From NCBI GenBank assembly GCA_903919145.1, contig CAIXGW010000018.1:1-64000 (forward strand): a stretch of DNA of 64,000 nt. Reading direction: 5' to 3'. Every line of letters starts with the position of its first letter. The first letter of the stretch is position 1. Source of the DNA: an uncultured Myxococcales bacterium. Its GTDB lineage: Bacteria; Myxococcota_A; UBA9042. This document shows, piece by piece, positions 26,583-35,652 of this stretch. The position numbers were made by a program, and so were the translations under genes. The notes below the pieces were generated by a model. That model was not told where the DNA came from, made no database searches, and saw nothing but the letters and a program-made list of their open reading frames with translations.

Positions 26583-29120
26583 CTAGGGCTTGGTGCCCAC
26601 CGACCTTGCGCAGCGGAAGCCCAGCCCCGCCTTGGAATCCGAGCCCAGGGCGTTCTGACGGGCGCTCGAGCGCAGCGCCTTGAAGTCGCTCAGGTAGCTG
26701 CCGCCGCGCAGCACCTGATTGCCGCCGGCTGGACCCTTGGGATCCTTGGCCTCGACGTTGCTGTAGGCGGTCGCCGAATACCCATCGGCTACCCACTCGG
26801 CGACATTGCCGGCCAGGCTGGCGATGCCCCACTCAGAGTTCTGGCCGGCGCCGATGGTCCACGTGCCCCCCGAGCCGCAGCCGGGGCCGCCGCTGTTGAA
26901 TACGGCGTAGTCGCAGGTCGGGATGTCGTTGCCCCAGGGATAGAACTTGGCCGCCGCAAGACAGGCACTGTCAGAGAGAGAGCCGCAATCGCCGCGACCG
27001 GCGCGCTCCCACTCGTGCTCGGTGGGCAGCCGCATGCCCTGCCACGCGCAGTACTTGGCGGCCTGGTCGGCGTTGACGCAATCCATTGGGTGGTCCAACT
27101 TGCCCAGCTTGAGCGCGCACTGCGTGGCCAGGCTCTGCACCCCGGTACAGGCGCCGGCCTGGATGCATGCCTGGTACTGCTTGGCAGAGACCTCAAACAA
27201 GTGCATGTAGAAGCTAGAGATTTCTGAGACGTGCGCCGGACTTTCATCGGCCGAGCAGAAGTAGTCTTTGGCAGCGCAGCCAAAGGCACTGCGGCCCTTG
27301 GGGATGACAACGGCCGCCTTGGCCAGCACAGACAGGCCGCAGGTCGAGCTACCAGTGCAGATGTACTCTGAGTCGTTCTTGCAGGGCGTCCACGCCGGCA
27401 TCGCAGAGTGCTTGCAGCCTACCGCCGGGTCGCAAAAGTCGCCGGTGCACTCGTTGGCATCGTCGCAGTTGACCTGGCCAGTTCCCAGGCACTTGCCGCC
27501 GCTGCACACGTCATTGGCCGTGCAGGGGTTGCCGTCGCTGCACAGCCCCACCACAAATTCACTAGTAAACACGCAGCCCTGTTTGGCATTGCAGCTGTCG
27601 GCGGTGCAGGGATTGCCATCGTTGCAGGTCTTGGCCAAGCCCTGGCAGACCGCACCGGCGCTGCACTTGTCGCTGTCGGTGCACTTGTTGCCGTCGTCGC
27701 AGGCCAGGCCCGCCTCAATCTGGTGGGCGCAGCCGACCTTCCAGTCGCACGTGTCGGTGGTGCAAGGCTTGCCGTCGTCGCAGATGTCGGGCGCAAAGGC
27801 CGTGTTGCTGCAAACGCCAGCATTGCACGTGTCTTTGGTGCAGGCGTCGCCGTCGCTGCAGTTCTTGCCCGCGCCGGCACAGGCCCCGCCGCTGCCGCAG
27901 ACGTCGCCGCTGGTGCAGCTGTTGCCGTCGTCGCACGCCAGCCCGGGCAATTCGGCGTGCATGCAGTCGCCCGTCGCCGGGTCGCAGCTGTCTGAAGTAC
28001 AGGCATTCTTGTCATTGCACAGGGCTGACAGGCCCGACTTGCAGCCAAAGCTAGAACAGCTGTCGCCCTTGGTGCACAGGTTGCCGTCGTCGCAGGGGGC
28101 GCCATTGGCGCTGTGTTGGCAGCCGGTGACAGCCTCACAGCTGTCATCGCTGCAGGGATTGCTGTCGTTGCAGCCAAGGGGCGCGCCGGCGTTGCATTTG
28201 CCACCGCCGCAGAGGTCGCCCAAGGTGCAGGCGTCGCCGTCGGTGCACGCCACTGTCAGGTCGGTGTGGGTGCAGCCGGTGGCCAGGTCGCAGGCATCGC
28301 CGGTGCAGGCCGAGCCATCGTCGCAATTGGCCTGCTGGCCGCCCTGGCAGTGGGCGGTGGCGGTGCAGGCGTCGCTCAGGGTGCAGGCATTGGCGTCGTC
28401 ACACGCGCTGCCAAGGGCGACCTGATGCGTGCAACCCACATCGCCGCTGCAGCCATCGGCAGTGCAAGGGTTGCCGTCATCACAGCTGACCGCAGTGCCG
28501 GCCGCACAGCTTCCTTTCTCACAGCTATCGCCCGCCGTGCAGGCATTGCCGTCGCTGCAGGTCGCGTCTAGCGGCAAGTGGGTGCAGCCACTGGCGGCGT
28601 CGCAGCTGTCTTGGGTGCAGCTGTTGTCATCCTGGCAGGCCAGCAGGGTCTGAAACCCACAGCTGCCTTTGGCGCAGGCATCGCCCAGGGTGCAGGGGTT
28701 GCCGTCGCTGCACGGGCCCTCGACCGGGCTGAATACACAGCCTTTGAGCGGGTCGCAGCTGTCACCGGTGCAGGGATTGCCGTCTTCGCAGGCCAGCGCG
28801 CCGCCAGCGGTGCAGGTGCCAGCTTTGCAGAGATCGACGGCGGTACACGGGTTGCCATCGCTGCAGGTGCCGGCATCCAGGGCGGTGTGCTTGCAGCCAC
28901 TGCTGGGCTCGCAGCGATCTTCGGTGCACGGGTTGCCGTCATTGCAGCCCTTGGCCTCGCAGTAGATAGGCGTCTCGCCAGCGCAGCCCCAGGCTGCCAG
29001 CATCGCGGCTACAACCACCAGCCGGCGCGCCAGCGCCCCTGCCCCGCGGCGGCAACTGAGCGAAAACGCGCTGACCCCTAGCGCCACGGCCCCCCAAACT
29101 AGCTCTGCCCCCTTGACCAT
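26583..29120 (-). CDS. Cys-rich repeat protein with C-terminal FGE-sulfatase (SUMF1) domain
   Basis: 845 residues from ATG 29120, with GGGGGAGGGGG just upstream. The N-terminus has two hydrophobic stretches, the second ending LAAWGC, which may be a lipobox. Some 20 CxDGNxCT repeats fill residues about 60-590, mostly alternating short and long spacings. The last 230 residues are an SUMF1/FGE-type fold: FYMHLFEVSAKQYQACIQAG, HPMDCVNADQAAKYCAWQGMRLPTEHEWERAGRG (split here over two sub-motifs), YPWGN, LAGNVAEWVADGY, LRGGSYL and LGFRCARS. In such proteins (PvdO, EgtB relatives, formylglycine enzymes) the fold modifies or binds peptides; many surface members are non-catalytic. Flanked by inverted repeats B and C. 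Confidence 0.88.
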   Translation of the reverse strand: MVKGAELVWGAVALGVSAFSLSCRRGAGALARRLVVVAAMLAAWGCAGETPIYCEAKGCNDGNPCTEDRCEPSSGCKHTALDAGTCSDGNPCTAVDLCKAGTCTAGGALACEDGNPCTGDSCDPLKGCVFSPVEGPCSDGNPCTLGDACAKGSCGFQTLLACQDDNSCTQDSCDAASGCTHLPLDATCSDGNACTAGDSCEKGSCAAGTAVSCDDGNPCTADGCSGDVGCTHQVALGSACDDANACTLSDACTATAHCQGGQQANCDDGSACTGDACDLATGCTHTDLTVACTDGDACTLGDLCGGGKCNAGAPLGCNDSNPCSDDSCEAVTGCQHSANGAPCDDGNLCTKGDSCSSFGCKSGLSALCNDKNACTSDSCDPATGDCMHAELPGLACDDGNSCTSGDVCGSGGACAGAGKNCSDGDACTKDTCNAGVCSNTAFAPDICDDGKPCTTDTCDWKVGCAHQIEAGLACDDGNKCTDSDKCSAGAVCQGLAKTCNDGNPCTADSCNAKQGCVFTSEFVVGLCSDGNPCTANDVCSGGKCLGTGQVNCDDANECTGDFCDPAVGCKHSAMPAWTPCKNDSEYICTGSSTCGLSVLAKAAVVIPKGRSAFGCAAKDYFCSADESPAHVSEISSFYMHLFEVSAKQYQACIQAGACTGVQSLATQCALKLGKLDHPMDCVNADQAAKYCAWQGMRLPTEHEWERAGRGDCGSLSDSACLAAAKFYPWGNDIPTCDYAVFNSGGPGCGSGGTWTIGAGQNSEWGIASLAGNVAEWVADGYSATAYSNVEAKDPKGPAGGNQVLRGGSYLSDFKALRSSARQNALGSDSKAGLGFRCARSVGTKP

Positions 29121-29154
29121 CGCCCCCTCCCCCCGGTGTGTGTCTAGGCTGGTA

Positions 29155-29224
29155 GCCAAGACCGTTGATTCGATCCGGGTTGCACCCGGTCTTGCTCACA
29201 GGCCTTGGGTATTTCTGCTGGGCC
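29155..29224 (-). repeat. Dispersed repeat element, copy C; right inverted repeat flanking FGE-fusion gene
   Basis: Inverted partner of 26510-26580. Read on the minus strand it gives GGCCCAGCAG, ACCCAA, GTGAGCAAG, then the hairpin core CCGGGTGCAACCCGG, with CAAGACCG and CGGTCTTG as a perfect 8-bp outer stem around 22 nt. It lies directly upstream of the FGE-fusion gene, so it may also carry its promoter or leader. Confidence 0.75.
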
Positions 29225-29374
29225 TTTGAGGTACCCCAACCAAAGCCCGTTTCGCGTTGCGCAACGAACGTAGGATTTGAGGCCCTAGCTTGCCCGGAAC
29301 TGCCACCGAGTCAAAGGGGGACCCACGGCACTCCGACAATGCTGTGACACGCTGAGGGTGGGCTGCTGCCCCGA

Positions 29375-29833
29375 CTACTGGCAGTCGTCGCAGACGCCTT
29401 TGATCTGCACCTCTACCTGCTGGCGCTGGATGGCCCGCGGCGCCGGCTCAGAGGGCTGCAGCTGCAGGTCGGGCAGGCACTGGGTGTTGCCGCATTCTGT
29501 ACAGGTAAAGTGCGGGTGGTGGCTGTCGTCGTGTTCGCGCTTGGGCTCAAAACGCCAGATGTGGTCGCCGATATCGACGCGCCGCGCCAGGCCCGCCCTC
29601 ACCAGCTCCACCAGGTTGCGGTAGACCGTGGCCGGGTCCCAAGGGCCTTGGGCCAATCGCTCGACCAAATCCGCATGAGACAGCGCCGTTTCGCCGCCAT
29701 CCAACGCAGCCAAAACGGCCAAGCGCGCCGGCGTCGCCCGCAAACCCGCAGCACGCAAGCGAGCTTTGCCCTGCTCAGGGGCGGTGGCGGGGGCAGGGGC
29801 AGAAGCAGCTGGCTGCGCAGAAGATCGGTTCAT
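29375..29833 (-). CDS. Fur family metalloregulator
   Basis: 152 residues from ATG 29833; GTG 29875, four bases after the HtrA stop, is an alternative that adds 14 residues. Winged-helix N-terminal part (LRATPARLAVLAALDGGETALSHADLVERL, broken by the recognition helix PATVYRNLVELVRAGLARRV). The dimer domain has HDDSHHPHFTCTECG and a C-terminal CDDC, giving the two CxxC pairs of the structural zinc site plus a His-rich regulatory site. Could be Fur, PerR or Zur type; the sequence does not settle the metal. Downstream of, and almost touching, the HtrA gene. Confidence 0.92.
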   Translation of the reverse strand: MNRSSAQPAASAPAPATAPEQGKARLRAAGLRATPARLAVLAALDGGETALSHADLVERLAQGPWDPATVYRNLVELVRAGLARRVDIGDHIWRFEPKREHDDSHHPHFTCTECGNTQCLPDLQLQPSEPAPRAIQRQQVEVQIKGVCDDCQ

Positions 29834-29881
29834 CCTTGCCAGTTTAGCGCGCTCAGGCGCAGGTGCAACCGCCACGGGCGC

Positions 29882-31414
29882 TCACGGGGTCAGGGCCACA
29901 AAGCGCGCCTGGCCGTCGCGCCAAATCAGCAGCGTCAGCGGGCGATTGCTGCGCAGCAACTGCTGCAATTCGGCCGGCTGCAGCACCGCGTGCCGATCGG
30001 CCTCTAGGATCACGTCGCCTGGTTCAAAGCCGGCCTTGTCCGCCAGGCTCTGAGGCTCTACCGCCGTCACCAGAAGGCCGCGCAGCTTGGTGGGTAGCTG
30101 CTGCTGGCGCGCCAATTGAGCCGTCAATGCAGCCACCTGCAAGCCCTTGGCCGCGCCACCGGGCGGCACGGGCGGGTTGGCCGCCTGGCGGGGATCGGGC
30201 GCCTCGGCCAGCTGGGCGGTCAGCTCGATGCGCTGGGCTTGGCGCTGCACGACCATCGGCAGCGGCACGTCCGCGCCGGCCTGAGCCACGCTGTTGCGAA
30301 AGCGCTGGGGCGAATCGATGGGCTTTCCAGAAATTTCCAGCACCACGTCGCCCCGCTGCAGGCCGGCGCGCTCAGCGGGCGAGTCAGGCTGGACTTCGGT
30401 CACCAGCACTCCCCCCGCCACGTTGGCCGCAAAGGCTTCGCGCAGCTCTGGCGTCATCGCCTGGATGCCCACCCCCAGGTAGCCGCGCACCACCCTGCCG
30501 GTTTCCAGCAAGCTCTTGATGATCGGTCGCAGCATGTTGGCGGGGATCGCAAAGCCAATGCCCTGGCTGCCCCCCGACGAAGAGGCAATGGCGGTGTTGA
30601 TGCCGACCAGCTCGCCGCGCAAATTGACCAAGGCGCCGCCCGAATTGCCCGGATTGATCGCGGCGTCGGTCTGGATAAAGTCCTCATAGTCGGCAATGTG
30701 GACATCGGCGCGGCCCTTGGCGCTCACAATGCCCATCGACACCGACTGCGCCAGGCCAAAGGGACTGCCGATGGCCAGCACCACCTCGCCCAGGCGCACC
30801 TTGTCAGAGTCGGCCAGGGCGATGGGCTTGATTTGCGCGGGCTTGCCCTGCAGGCGCAGCACCGCCAGGTCGGCGCGCGGGTCGGCCCCCACCAGCTTGG
30901 CAGCCAGCTCACGGCCATCGGCCAGCTTGACCTGGATGGCGGTCGCGCCGTCGACCACATGGTTGTTGGTCAGTACGATGCCATCGGCGCTGACGATGAC
31001 CCCAGAACCCAGCGAGGTCGAGCGGGTCTCATCGCGATCTCCGCCGCGCAGCCCCCAGAAGCGCCGGAACATGCGCTCTTCGTCGCTCAGCAGCCGCTGC
31101 ACCACCTTGGTGGTAGAGATGTTGACAACAGATTGTACCGCACTTTCAGCCACATCTGACAGCACCGTCAAGTTGCCGCCCACCTGCTGAAGGGCCGGCG
31201 ACCCTGCCACCCCGGCTAGGGCGCTTGCCTGCGGTGCTTGGCCTGGCCCTGTTGGGGCTGCAACCGCAGAACCCATCGACGCGCCTGGCGAAAGCCAAGG
31301 CTCTGCCCGCACCGGCTCGGTCAAGCCCCACCGCCAGGCGGCAAACGCGGCCAACACCATCGCTGCCGCCGCGAGCACCGACGCAGCGCGCAACGCCGCC
31401 TGTTCTCTTGCCAT
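29882..31414 (-). CDS. HtrA/DegP-like periplasmic serine protease with two PDZ domains
   Basis: 510 residues from ATG 31414. N-terminal hydrophobic segment (AASVLAAAAMVLAAFAAWRWGL, near 10-31) is a signal or anchor, followed by a Pro/Ala/Gly-rich linker. The trypsin-like domain has His152 (TNNHVVDG), Asp182 (RADLAVL) and Ser258 (GNSGG), with spacings matching DegP. Two PDZ domains follow (GYLGVGIQAMTPELREA... and LRGLLVTAVEPQSLADKAGFEPGD). Envelope protein quality control. Fur-family gene lies 49-55 bp downstream, likely in one transcript. Confidence 0.95.
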   Translation of the reverse strand: MAREQAALRAASVLAAAAMVLAAFAAWRWGLTEPVRAEPWLSPGASMGSAVAAPTGPGQAPQASALAGVAGSPALQQVGGNLTVLSDVAESAVQSVVNISTTKVVQRLLSDEERMFRRFWGLRGGDRDETRSTSLGSGVIVSADGIVLTNNHVVDGATAIQVKLADGRELAAKLVGADPRADLAVLRLQGKPAQIKPIALADSDKVRLGEVVLAIGSPFGLAQSVSMGIVSAKGRADVHIADYEDFIQTDAAINPGNSGGALVNLRGELVGINTAIASSSGGSQGIGFAIPANMLRPIIKSLLETGRVVRGYLGVGIQAMTPELREAFAANVAGGVLVTEVQPDSPAERAGLQRGDVVLEISGKPIDSPQRFRNSVAQAGADVPLPMVVQRQAQRIELTAQLAEAPDPRQAANPPVPPGGAAKGLQVAALTAQLARQQQLPTKLRGLLVTAVEPQSLADKAGFEPGDVILEADRHAVLQPAELQQLLRSNRPLTLLIWRDGQARFVALTP

Positions 31415-31616
31415 GGCCCACCTACTCTTTCGCCCCGCCCTCTGTGCCGACGCGCCATCTCCTGCAACGCCGGGGCAGGCCGCGCTATTCCGCGGCGAGT
31501 CCATCGCTTCTGGGGTGGCAGCGGCCACGGCGCAGCACAAAGGCGCACGCCCAAGAGCCTGGGGGGCCCCTCGCCCACCGGCTCCGCGCCGATGGGGCTG
31601 CTCCAGGCGGCTACCA

Positions 31617-31650
31617 GGCAGTCAAACCAAAGTGAAAGATTTTGAGTGCC
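31617..31650 (-). terminator. Hairpin after E1 beta gene, possible terminator
   Basis: GGCAGTCAAA (31617-31626) and TTTGAGTGCC (31641-31650) pair at nine of ten positions around a 14-nt loop. On the minus strand the hairpin begins 6 nt after the E1 beta stop codon. There is no clear T-tract after it. It separates the E1 operon from the HtrA gene. Confidence 0.4.
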
Positions 31651-31656
31651 TAGGGA

Positions 31657-32712
31657 TCAGGGCTGGCTCTGGGCCACGGTCCGCATCGCCTCTACAATGT
31701 CTGCCAGCTGCGGAATGCTGTTCTTCTCGTAGCCCCAGGCCAGCCCGACACCGGGCACGTCCAGCCCGGCGACCAGCTTGGGCGGCGCCTGCAGATCGTA
31801 GAAGCACTCGTCCAGGACGCGGCGAATGACGTGCTCGCCGAAGTTGGTCACTTCGGTGTCCTCGTTGACTACCAGCAGCCGCCCGGTCTTGCGCACCGAG
31901 GCAAAGACACTCTGCTCGTCAAAGGGATACAGCGTGCGCAAGTCGATCACTTCAGCGCTAATCCCTTGCTCTTGCAGCTGATCTGCTGCCTGGGTGCACA
32001 GGTGCAGCAGCCGGCCGTAGCCGACGACCGTCACATCGCTGCCCTTTCTGCAGGTTCGAGCTTGGCCGATCGGCACGCGGTAGTCCTGCACCGCCGGCCA
32101 GCGTGGCTGCCAATCCTGGCGGTCTCCTACAGGGGCGTCGATCATCTGGTGCAGCTGGCGCTCGTCTTCCGGTTCGCCGGGGATGTGCTCTTCGCCTTTG
32201 GCGCGCATCAGGCCCTTGGGCGCCAGAAACAACACCGGGTTGGGATCCGCAATCGCCGAAAGCATCAGTCCGTACGCGTCTTTGGCGTTAGACGGCATCA
32301 CGACCTTCCAGCCCTGGATGTGGGTGGCCATGCTCTCAAAGCTGTGCGAGTGGTACATCGAGCCGTGGATGCCTGCCCCGACCGGGGTCATCAACACCAT
32401 TGGCACGTGGTACTCGCCGGCGCTAGACCAGTGGGCGTTGCCGCACAGCTTGAGCAGGTCGATGACGTTGTAGATGTAGTCGCAGAATTGGATCTCGGCT
32501 ACGGGCTTGCCGCCGGCGTAGGCGATGCCCAGGGCCGTGGCGACAATGCCGCGCTCATCCAGCGGCGAATTCCATGCTGTCTTAAGGCCTTGGGTGCAGG
32601 TGAACACTCCGCCCAGCGGCGCGCCGACATCCTCGCCGAAGATGTCCGTCACCCCCAGGTGTTCCTCGCCGTAGTGCAGGGCCAGCCGGATTGCTTGGGC
32701 CAGAGTCGCCAT
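31657..32712 (-). CDS. 2-oxoacid dehydrogenase E1 component, beta subunit
   Basis: 351 residues, ATG 32712 with AAGGTGAG upstream. Transketolase-like pyrimidine-binding domain (FGEDVGAPLGGVFTCTQGL, GIAYAGGKPVAEIQFCDYIYN) and C-terminal transketolase domain (DVTVVGYGRLLHLCTQAAD, DLRTLYPFDEQSV, LLVVNEDTEVTNFGEHV). Best fit is the branched-chain (BkdB/BCKDHB) type, given the FxDYI and T-x-x-H-x-x-W pattern, but pyruvate or acetoin E1 cannot be excluded. Forms an alpha2beta2 thiamine-diphosphate enzyme with the gene upstream. No E2 or E3 gene lies in the window. Confidence 0.9.
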   Translation of the reverse strand: MATLAQAIRLALHYGEEHLGVTDIFGEDVGAPLGGVFTCTQGLKTAWNSPLDERGIVATALGIAYAGGKPVAEIQFCDYIYNVIDLLKLCGNAHWSSAGEYHVPMVLMTPVGAGIHGSMYHSHSFESMATHIQGWKVVMPSNAKDAYGLMLSAIADPNPVLFLAPKGLMRAKGEEHIPGEPEDERQLHQMIDAPVGDRQDWQPRWPAVQDYRVPIGQARTCRKGSDVTVVGYGRLLHLCTQAADQLQEQGISAEVIDLRTLYPFDEQSVFASVRKTGRLLVVNEDTEVTNFGEHVIRRVLDECFYDLQAPPKLVAGLDVPGVGLAWGYEKNSIPQLADIVEAMRTVAQSQP

Positions 32713-32855
32713 GGGTGCTCACCTTTTCAGTGCCAACAAGCGCTGAATTCATGAATTTTGCAGGCACGTCCGCAGCTTGCGGCGGGTGCTTGGCTGCAGC
32801 TGCCTGGGGTCGACGGCGGCAAGAGCCAGGAGAAGGGGGCAGCGCCACATCGCGC

Positions 32856-33872
32856 TCAGTTGCCGGCCGGGCCGTCCCAAAAGACGTGCTGCAACACATG
32901 CTGGCGGTCGGGCATGGGCTCTTCAATGACCTGGTGAAGGGCATCGTTGAGCGCGTCGTGCCAGCGATCCCAGACGGCCTTGAGCTCGGCCGCAGTGGCC
33001 AGCCCTTCGCGCAGCAGCCGCGCTTCGTACAGGCTCAGGCAGTCCGGCTCGTCCAGCAGGCTGGCGCCAGAGGAAGACGAGTGGCCATACAAGCGGCTGA
33101 CGTTGCCCTGCAGGATGTAGGGCTTGCGCTCGTGGCGCACATAGTCCATCGCCTCGACCAGCGCGTTCCAGGTGGCGATCGGGTCATTGCCGTCGACCAT
33201 GGCGTTGCGGATGCCAAAGCCGTCGCCGCGGCGGTTGAGCTCGCGAGTGTTCTGCACCCTCTCAGCGCGGGTCGAGATGCCATAGCCGTTGTGGGCGATC
33301 AGCATCAGCACCGGCAGCTCTTGGTCCGGGCGGGTCGACCAGTTCATGGCGCTGTAGAAGTCGCCTTCGGCCGAGCCCGCATCGCCGCCCGTCACAATCG
33401 AGATGCCCACGCCGCCGTGGCGCCGCTGCACCAGCGCGGTACCCGGCGCTACGGCGTACTGCGTCTCAATGGTCGGCGTCACCGGCACGATGTTCCAGGG
33501 CTTGATCGCAAAATGGTTAACGAAGTTTCGGCCCTTGCTGTAGGGGTCGGTGACTGTCGAGCGCATCTGGCGCAGCAGGTCGATGGGCTGCGAGCCCATG
33601 GCCAGCACCGTCGGTGCGCTGCGGTAGTGCAGATGCAAGTAGTCAAACGCCGGCCCATGGCCTTTGTGGACCAACATGCCCAGCGGCACGCCAAAACCCT
33701 CTTCGCCCGGCGAGCCGATCCAGAAGTAGCCATGGCCCGTGCGAACCATGCGGATCAACGCCTCTTCACAAGCCCGCGACTTGACCATCAAGTTGTGGAT
33801 GGCGAGCTTGCACGCCTCGTCCAAGACGGGCGGGGTCCAGCGGGTCAGTTCGGGCGAGCCTGAAAGGGCCAT
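32856..33872 (-). CDS. 2-oxoacid dehydrogenase E1 component, alpha subunit
   Basis: 338 residues, ATG 33872 with AGGA upstream. Thiamine-diphosphate-binding fold: SRACEEALIRMVRTGHGYFWIGSPGEE (read as two parts), the GDAGSAEGDFYSAMNWSTR magnesium/ThDP motif with GDA in place of the usual GDG, and LPVLMLIAHNGYGIST. A phosphorylation-loop-like YGHSSSSGASLLD follows. Decarboxylates a 2-oxoacid and passes the acyl group to lipoyl-E2. 143 nt separate it from the beta-subunit gene, longer than usual for this pair; nothing recognisable lies in that gap. Confidence 0.9.
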   Translation of the reverse strand: MALSGSPELTRWTPPVLDEACKLAIHNLMVKSRACEEALIRMVRTGHGYFWIGSPGEEGFGVPLGMLVHKGHGPAFDYLHLHYRSAPTVLAMGSQPIDLLRQMRSTVTDPYSKGRNFVNHFAIKPWNIVPVTPTIETQYAVAPGTALVQRRHGGVGISIVTGGDAGSAEGDFYSAMNWSTRPDQELPVLMLIAHNGYGISTRAERVQNTRELNRRGDGFGIRNAMVDGNDPIATWNALVEAMDYVRHERKPYILQGNVSRLYGHSSSSGASLLDEPDCLSLYEARLLREGLATAAELKAVWDRWHDALNDALHQVIEEPMPDRQHVLQHVFWDGPAGN

Positions 33873-34218
33873 CGGCGAGTCCTGCGAGCGGGTGGCCCCG
33901 CAATGGGGCGCAGGATCTTAGCACAGCCGGCCCGGGCGGAAAACCGCGATTTGGCCGCCCGGCAGGGCTCTGGCACCTGTCCGCTGGCGCGCCCGTCAGG
34001 GCCATTGCTCGAGAAGCGCGCCCAGCAAACGACTTCCTGGCCGGTGAAAGCGCGCGCTTGCATCCAAGGCGGCGATTCCGGGCCCAGCCGCCCGGTTGCG
34101 GGTTCAGGCCAGCCGATGCAAGCTTGCCACCGTCCCCCTGCCCGCCCCAAAGCCGCCCCTGGGCTCCCAGACGCCCCCCTTGCCGACCCGAGCACGCCTG
34201 TGTTCGCTGGAGCCGCGG
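33873..34218. other. Divergent intergenic region
   Basis: 346 bp between the divergent E1 alpha and MFS transporter genes. GC-rich, with short open frames on both strands that lack convincing starts. No RNA gene, repeat or clear promoter hexamers were recognised. Confidence 0.3.
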
Positions 34219-35466
34219 ATGCCGCAAGCCCCCCTGACAGTGCCGTCTACGGCCTTGCCCAATCGCCGCGTGGCCATGACGGTGCTGGTGGCGGCGCTAG
34301 GCTACTTTGTTGATATCTATGACCTCATCCTGTTTGCCGTGGTCCGCAAGCCCAGTCTGACCGCCATTGGGGTAGGCCCCGCAGACCTCGAGTCGGTCGG
34401 CGGCAACCTGATTGCGCTGCAGATGGCGGGGATGCTGCTGGGTGGGGTGCTGTGGGGGGTGATGGGCGACCGCCTGGGGCGCAAGAGCACGCTGTTCGGC
34501 TCAATCCTGGTGTATTCGCTAGCCAATCTGCTCAACGCCTTTGTCACGACGGTGCCGCAGTACCAGGCCTTGCGGCTCATCGCCGGTCTGGGTCTGGCTG
34601 GCGAGCTGGGGGCAGCTGTGACCCTGGTCAGTGAGTCCATGCCGGCCCAACACCGCGGCTACGGCACCACGCTGGTGGCCGGCGTTGGGGTCTGCGGTGC
34701 TTTGCTGGCGGCCTGGGTGGGCAAGAATTTTGCTTGGCAGACAGCGTACTTGGTGGGCGGTGTGCTTGGCCTGCTGCTGCTACTGCTGCGCTTTGGCACC
34801 TTTGAGTCGGGGCTGTTTGAGGCTTCCAAGGCCAGCCAAGCGGCCCGCGGCGACCTGCGGATGTTGCTGTGGCCTCTCAAGCGCTTTCGCCGCTACGCCA
34901 CGGTCATTTTGACGGGCGTGCCCATCTGGTTCTCTGTGGGGATCTTGGTGGTGTTTGCCAGCGAATTGGCCAAAGAACTTCATGTGCAGGGCGAAATCAG
35001 CGGTGGGCAGGCCGTCTTCTGGGCCTACCTGGGCCTGGGCATTGGCGACTTGGCCGCGGGGCTGGTATCCCAGGGGCTGCGCTCGCGGCGCAAAGCCCTG
35101 CTGCTGTTTCTGCTGGCCGACGCGCTGGCCATTACGGCCTACCTGAACGCCCACGGGGCCACGGTGGGCCAATTTGAGCTGCTGCTGCTGGCGATTGGCT
35201 TGGCCAACGGCTACTGGGCGGTCTTTGCCACCACAGCGGCCGAGCAGTTCGGCACCAACTTGCGGGCCACGGTGGCCACGACTGCCCCCAATTTTGTGCG
35301 CGGCTCCCTGGTGGTCATAGAGCCCGTCTACAAGGCGCTGCGCGTGGACCACGGCCGGGTAGGCGCTGCCGCAGCCGTGGGGGCGGTGTGCATGCTGGTG
35401 GCGCTGCTGGCGGTGTGGCGGCTCGACGAGAGCTATGGCGCCGACCTCGACTTCACCGAGACCTAG
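34219..35466 (+). CDS. MFS transporter
   Basis: 415 residues from ATG 34219, with TGGAG upstream; a longer in-frame reading from 34096 has no support. Twelve hydrophobic helices. Signatures: YFVDIYDLILFAVV in helix 1, the loop 2-3 motif GVMGDRLGRKSTLFGS, and RLIAGLGLAGELGAAVTLVSE in helix 4-5, typical of the sugar-phosphate/aromatic-acid (MHS/AAHS) branches. Substrate probably an organic acid, unproven. Inner membrane. Monocistronic, 187 nt before glmU. Confidence 0.9.
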   Translation: MPQAPLTVPSTALPNRRVAMTVLVAALGYFVDIYDLILFAVVRKPSLTAIGVGPADLESVGGNLIALQMAGMLLGGVLWGVMGDRLGRKSTLFGSILVYSLANLLNAFVTTVPQYQALRLIAGLGLAGELGAAVTLVSESMPAQHRGYGTTLVAGVGVCGALLAAWVGKNFAWQTAYLVGGVLGLLLLLLRFGTFESGLFEASKASQAARGDLRMLLWPLKRFRRYATVILTGVPIWFSVGILVVFASELAKELHVQGEISGGQAVFWAYLGLGIGDLAAGLVSQGLRSRRKALLLFLLADALAITAYLNAHGATVGQFELLLLAIGLANGYWAVFATTAAEQFGTNLRATVATTAPNFVRGSLVVIEPVYKALRVDHGRVGAAAAVGAVCMLVALLAVWRLDESYGADLDFTET

Positions 35467-35652
35467 AGATCGGTCACAGAAAAGGCCGAAAGGTGCAGGT
35501 AGCCGCCCCAAACATAGCCGCGACTGCGAACCACCCCCAGCCACCTAGCGCCGACTCCCCACCTGCCGCCAATTTGCGCCGCAAAGCTGGAAGTCGCATC
35601 CTACCGCCCGGCCGCCCCGACCCGCCGTGCCCCGGGCGAGCCAGGAGATTGC

